Positions 63,551-64,000 of a DNA stretch of 64,000 nucleotides are shown here, piece by piece (position 1 is the stretch's first letter; every line of letters starts with the position of its first letter). The notes under the pieces are model-generated. The model made no database searches. It saw only the letters and a program-made list of their open reading frames with translations, and was not told the origin of the DNA. The DNA comes from Candidatus Electrothrix rattekaaiensis (lineage in GTDB: Bacteria; Desulfobacterota; Desulfobulbia; Desulfobulbales; Desulfobulbaceae), in contig JAVQMD010000003.1 in NCBI GenBank assembly GCA_032595675.1, forward strand, positions 124,001-188,000, given 5' to 3'. A program made the position numbers and the translations under genes.

Positions 63551-64000
63551 ATGAAGGTCAGCCTCATTATAACCACCTATAACTGGAAAGACGCCTTAGA
63601 GCTTTCTTTGCTGAGTGGACTAAGCCAAAAAGAAAAACCCGTCGAGATCGTTGTTGCCGATGACGGCTCAAGGCCGGATACAGGAAAAATGATTGCAGCG
63701 ATTGCTGCACACTCACCTATCCCAGTGATCCACTCCTGGCAAGAGGATAATGGATTCAGGCTTTCAGCAAGCCGGAATAAAGCGATAGCAAAGACATCTG
63801 GTGATTACATCGTCCTGATTGACGGCGATATTATTATGGAAGAGCATTTTATTGCCGACCATATCCATTTCGCCCAACCTGGCTGCTTTGCCCAGGGAAC
63901 CAGAGTACTCCTCAAGGAAGGGTTGTCAGAAGAGGTATTGGCCCGAAAAAAAATGCCAGAAACCCTCTGTAAGAAAGGGGTTGAAAACAGAAAAAACTGC
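63551..64000 (+). CDS. Glycosyltransferase family 2, 3' end outside the window
   Basis: An open frame from ATG at 63551, 1 nt after the preceding stop, to the window edge (150 codons). It begins MKVSLIITTYNWKDALELSL, continues IVVADDGSRPDTGKM (nucleotide site) and has DNGFRLSASRNKAI and VLIDGDIIMEEHFI with the DXD-like GDGDI-type motif. This pattern is that of GT2 enzymes of the galactosyltransferase-related type seen in LPS core operons. It belongs to the msbA operon. Confidence 0.88.
   Translation, partial: MKVSLIITTYNWKDALELSLLSGLSQKEKPVEIVVADDGSRPDTGKMIAAIAAHSPIPVIHSWQEDNGFRLSASRNKAIAKTSGDYIVLIDGDIIMEEHFIADHIHFAQPGCFAQGTRVLLKEGLSEEVLARKKMPETLCKKGVENRKNC

Overview
The window reads as a chromosomal segment of a Gram-negative, roughly mid-GC sulfate-reducer-type bacterium (Desulfobacterota, Desulfobulbales-like). 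A cable-bacterium relative is my guess from the style of the TPR and HU/DUF4469 paralogs; no marker gene here proves it. Gram-negative physiology is shown by SecB, a pilus secretin operon, a TolC/MacAB-type pump, MsbA, an O-antigen ligase and a heptosyltransferase-like enzyme.

Layout. 0-10 kb: an SDR gene, secB, then a minus-strand pilus assembly operon (pilM-N-O-P, an AMIN/secretin-N/TPR protein with a 17-unit AGT microsatellite, an MshL-like secretin lipoprotein, and an unassigned lipoprotein), followed by lepB. 10-19 kb: pyrB-pyrC, rtcB, an M48 peptidase, an HU-like/DUF4469 protein, a membrane-anchored TPR protein, an exported hydratase-fold protein and a small c-type cytochrome. 20-25 kb: a tripartite export operon (outer-membrane factor, MacA, MacB ATPase and permease). 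24.7-31.5 kb is accessory: a DinJ/YafQ toxin-antitoxin pair and a second TPR paralog between two copies of the 37-bp macB tail, tiny ORFs, a second HU/DUF4469 paralog behind a palindromic array, and a membrane bacteriohemerythrin. 31.7-40 kb: polysaccharide synthesis and O-acetylation genes with glpD embedded. 40-45 kb: a REC-HisKA protein without ATPase, cysK, an unassigned protein, an M20 peptidase and a Uma2 protein. 45.7-50.1 kb is a repeat- and mobile-element-rich island: an exact 21-nt-period array, a decayed vapBC, an IS630 element and an AT-rich nuclease pair. 50-57.6 kb is housekeeping: ispDF, trmO, rnpB, an RNase HI-like gene, a zinc-ribbon protein, a Nif3-like gene, a CAU tRNA, a DedA/YqaA protein and pcm. 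58-64 kb: an LPS export and assembly operon (msbA, an O-antigen ligase-glycosyltransferase fusion, a GT9 enzyme and a GT2 gene running off the window).

The most unusual signal is the HU/DUF4469 pair. Both paralogs have an array of about 22-23-nt units just upstream of a TTGACA -35 box, and the two arrays share the inverted core ATCGGGA or ATAGGGA. Both genes lie near a paralog of the same membrane-anchored TPR family. This looks like a repeated module of DNA-binding protein, iterated sites and membrane TPR protein that I do not recognise as a described system. A separate 21-nt array at 45.8-46.25 kb is flanked by direct repeats and is also unexplained. A dispersed palindromic repeat family occurs four times.
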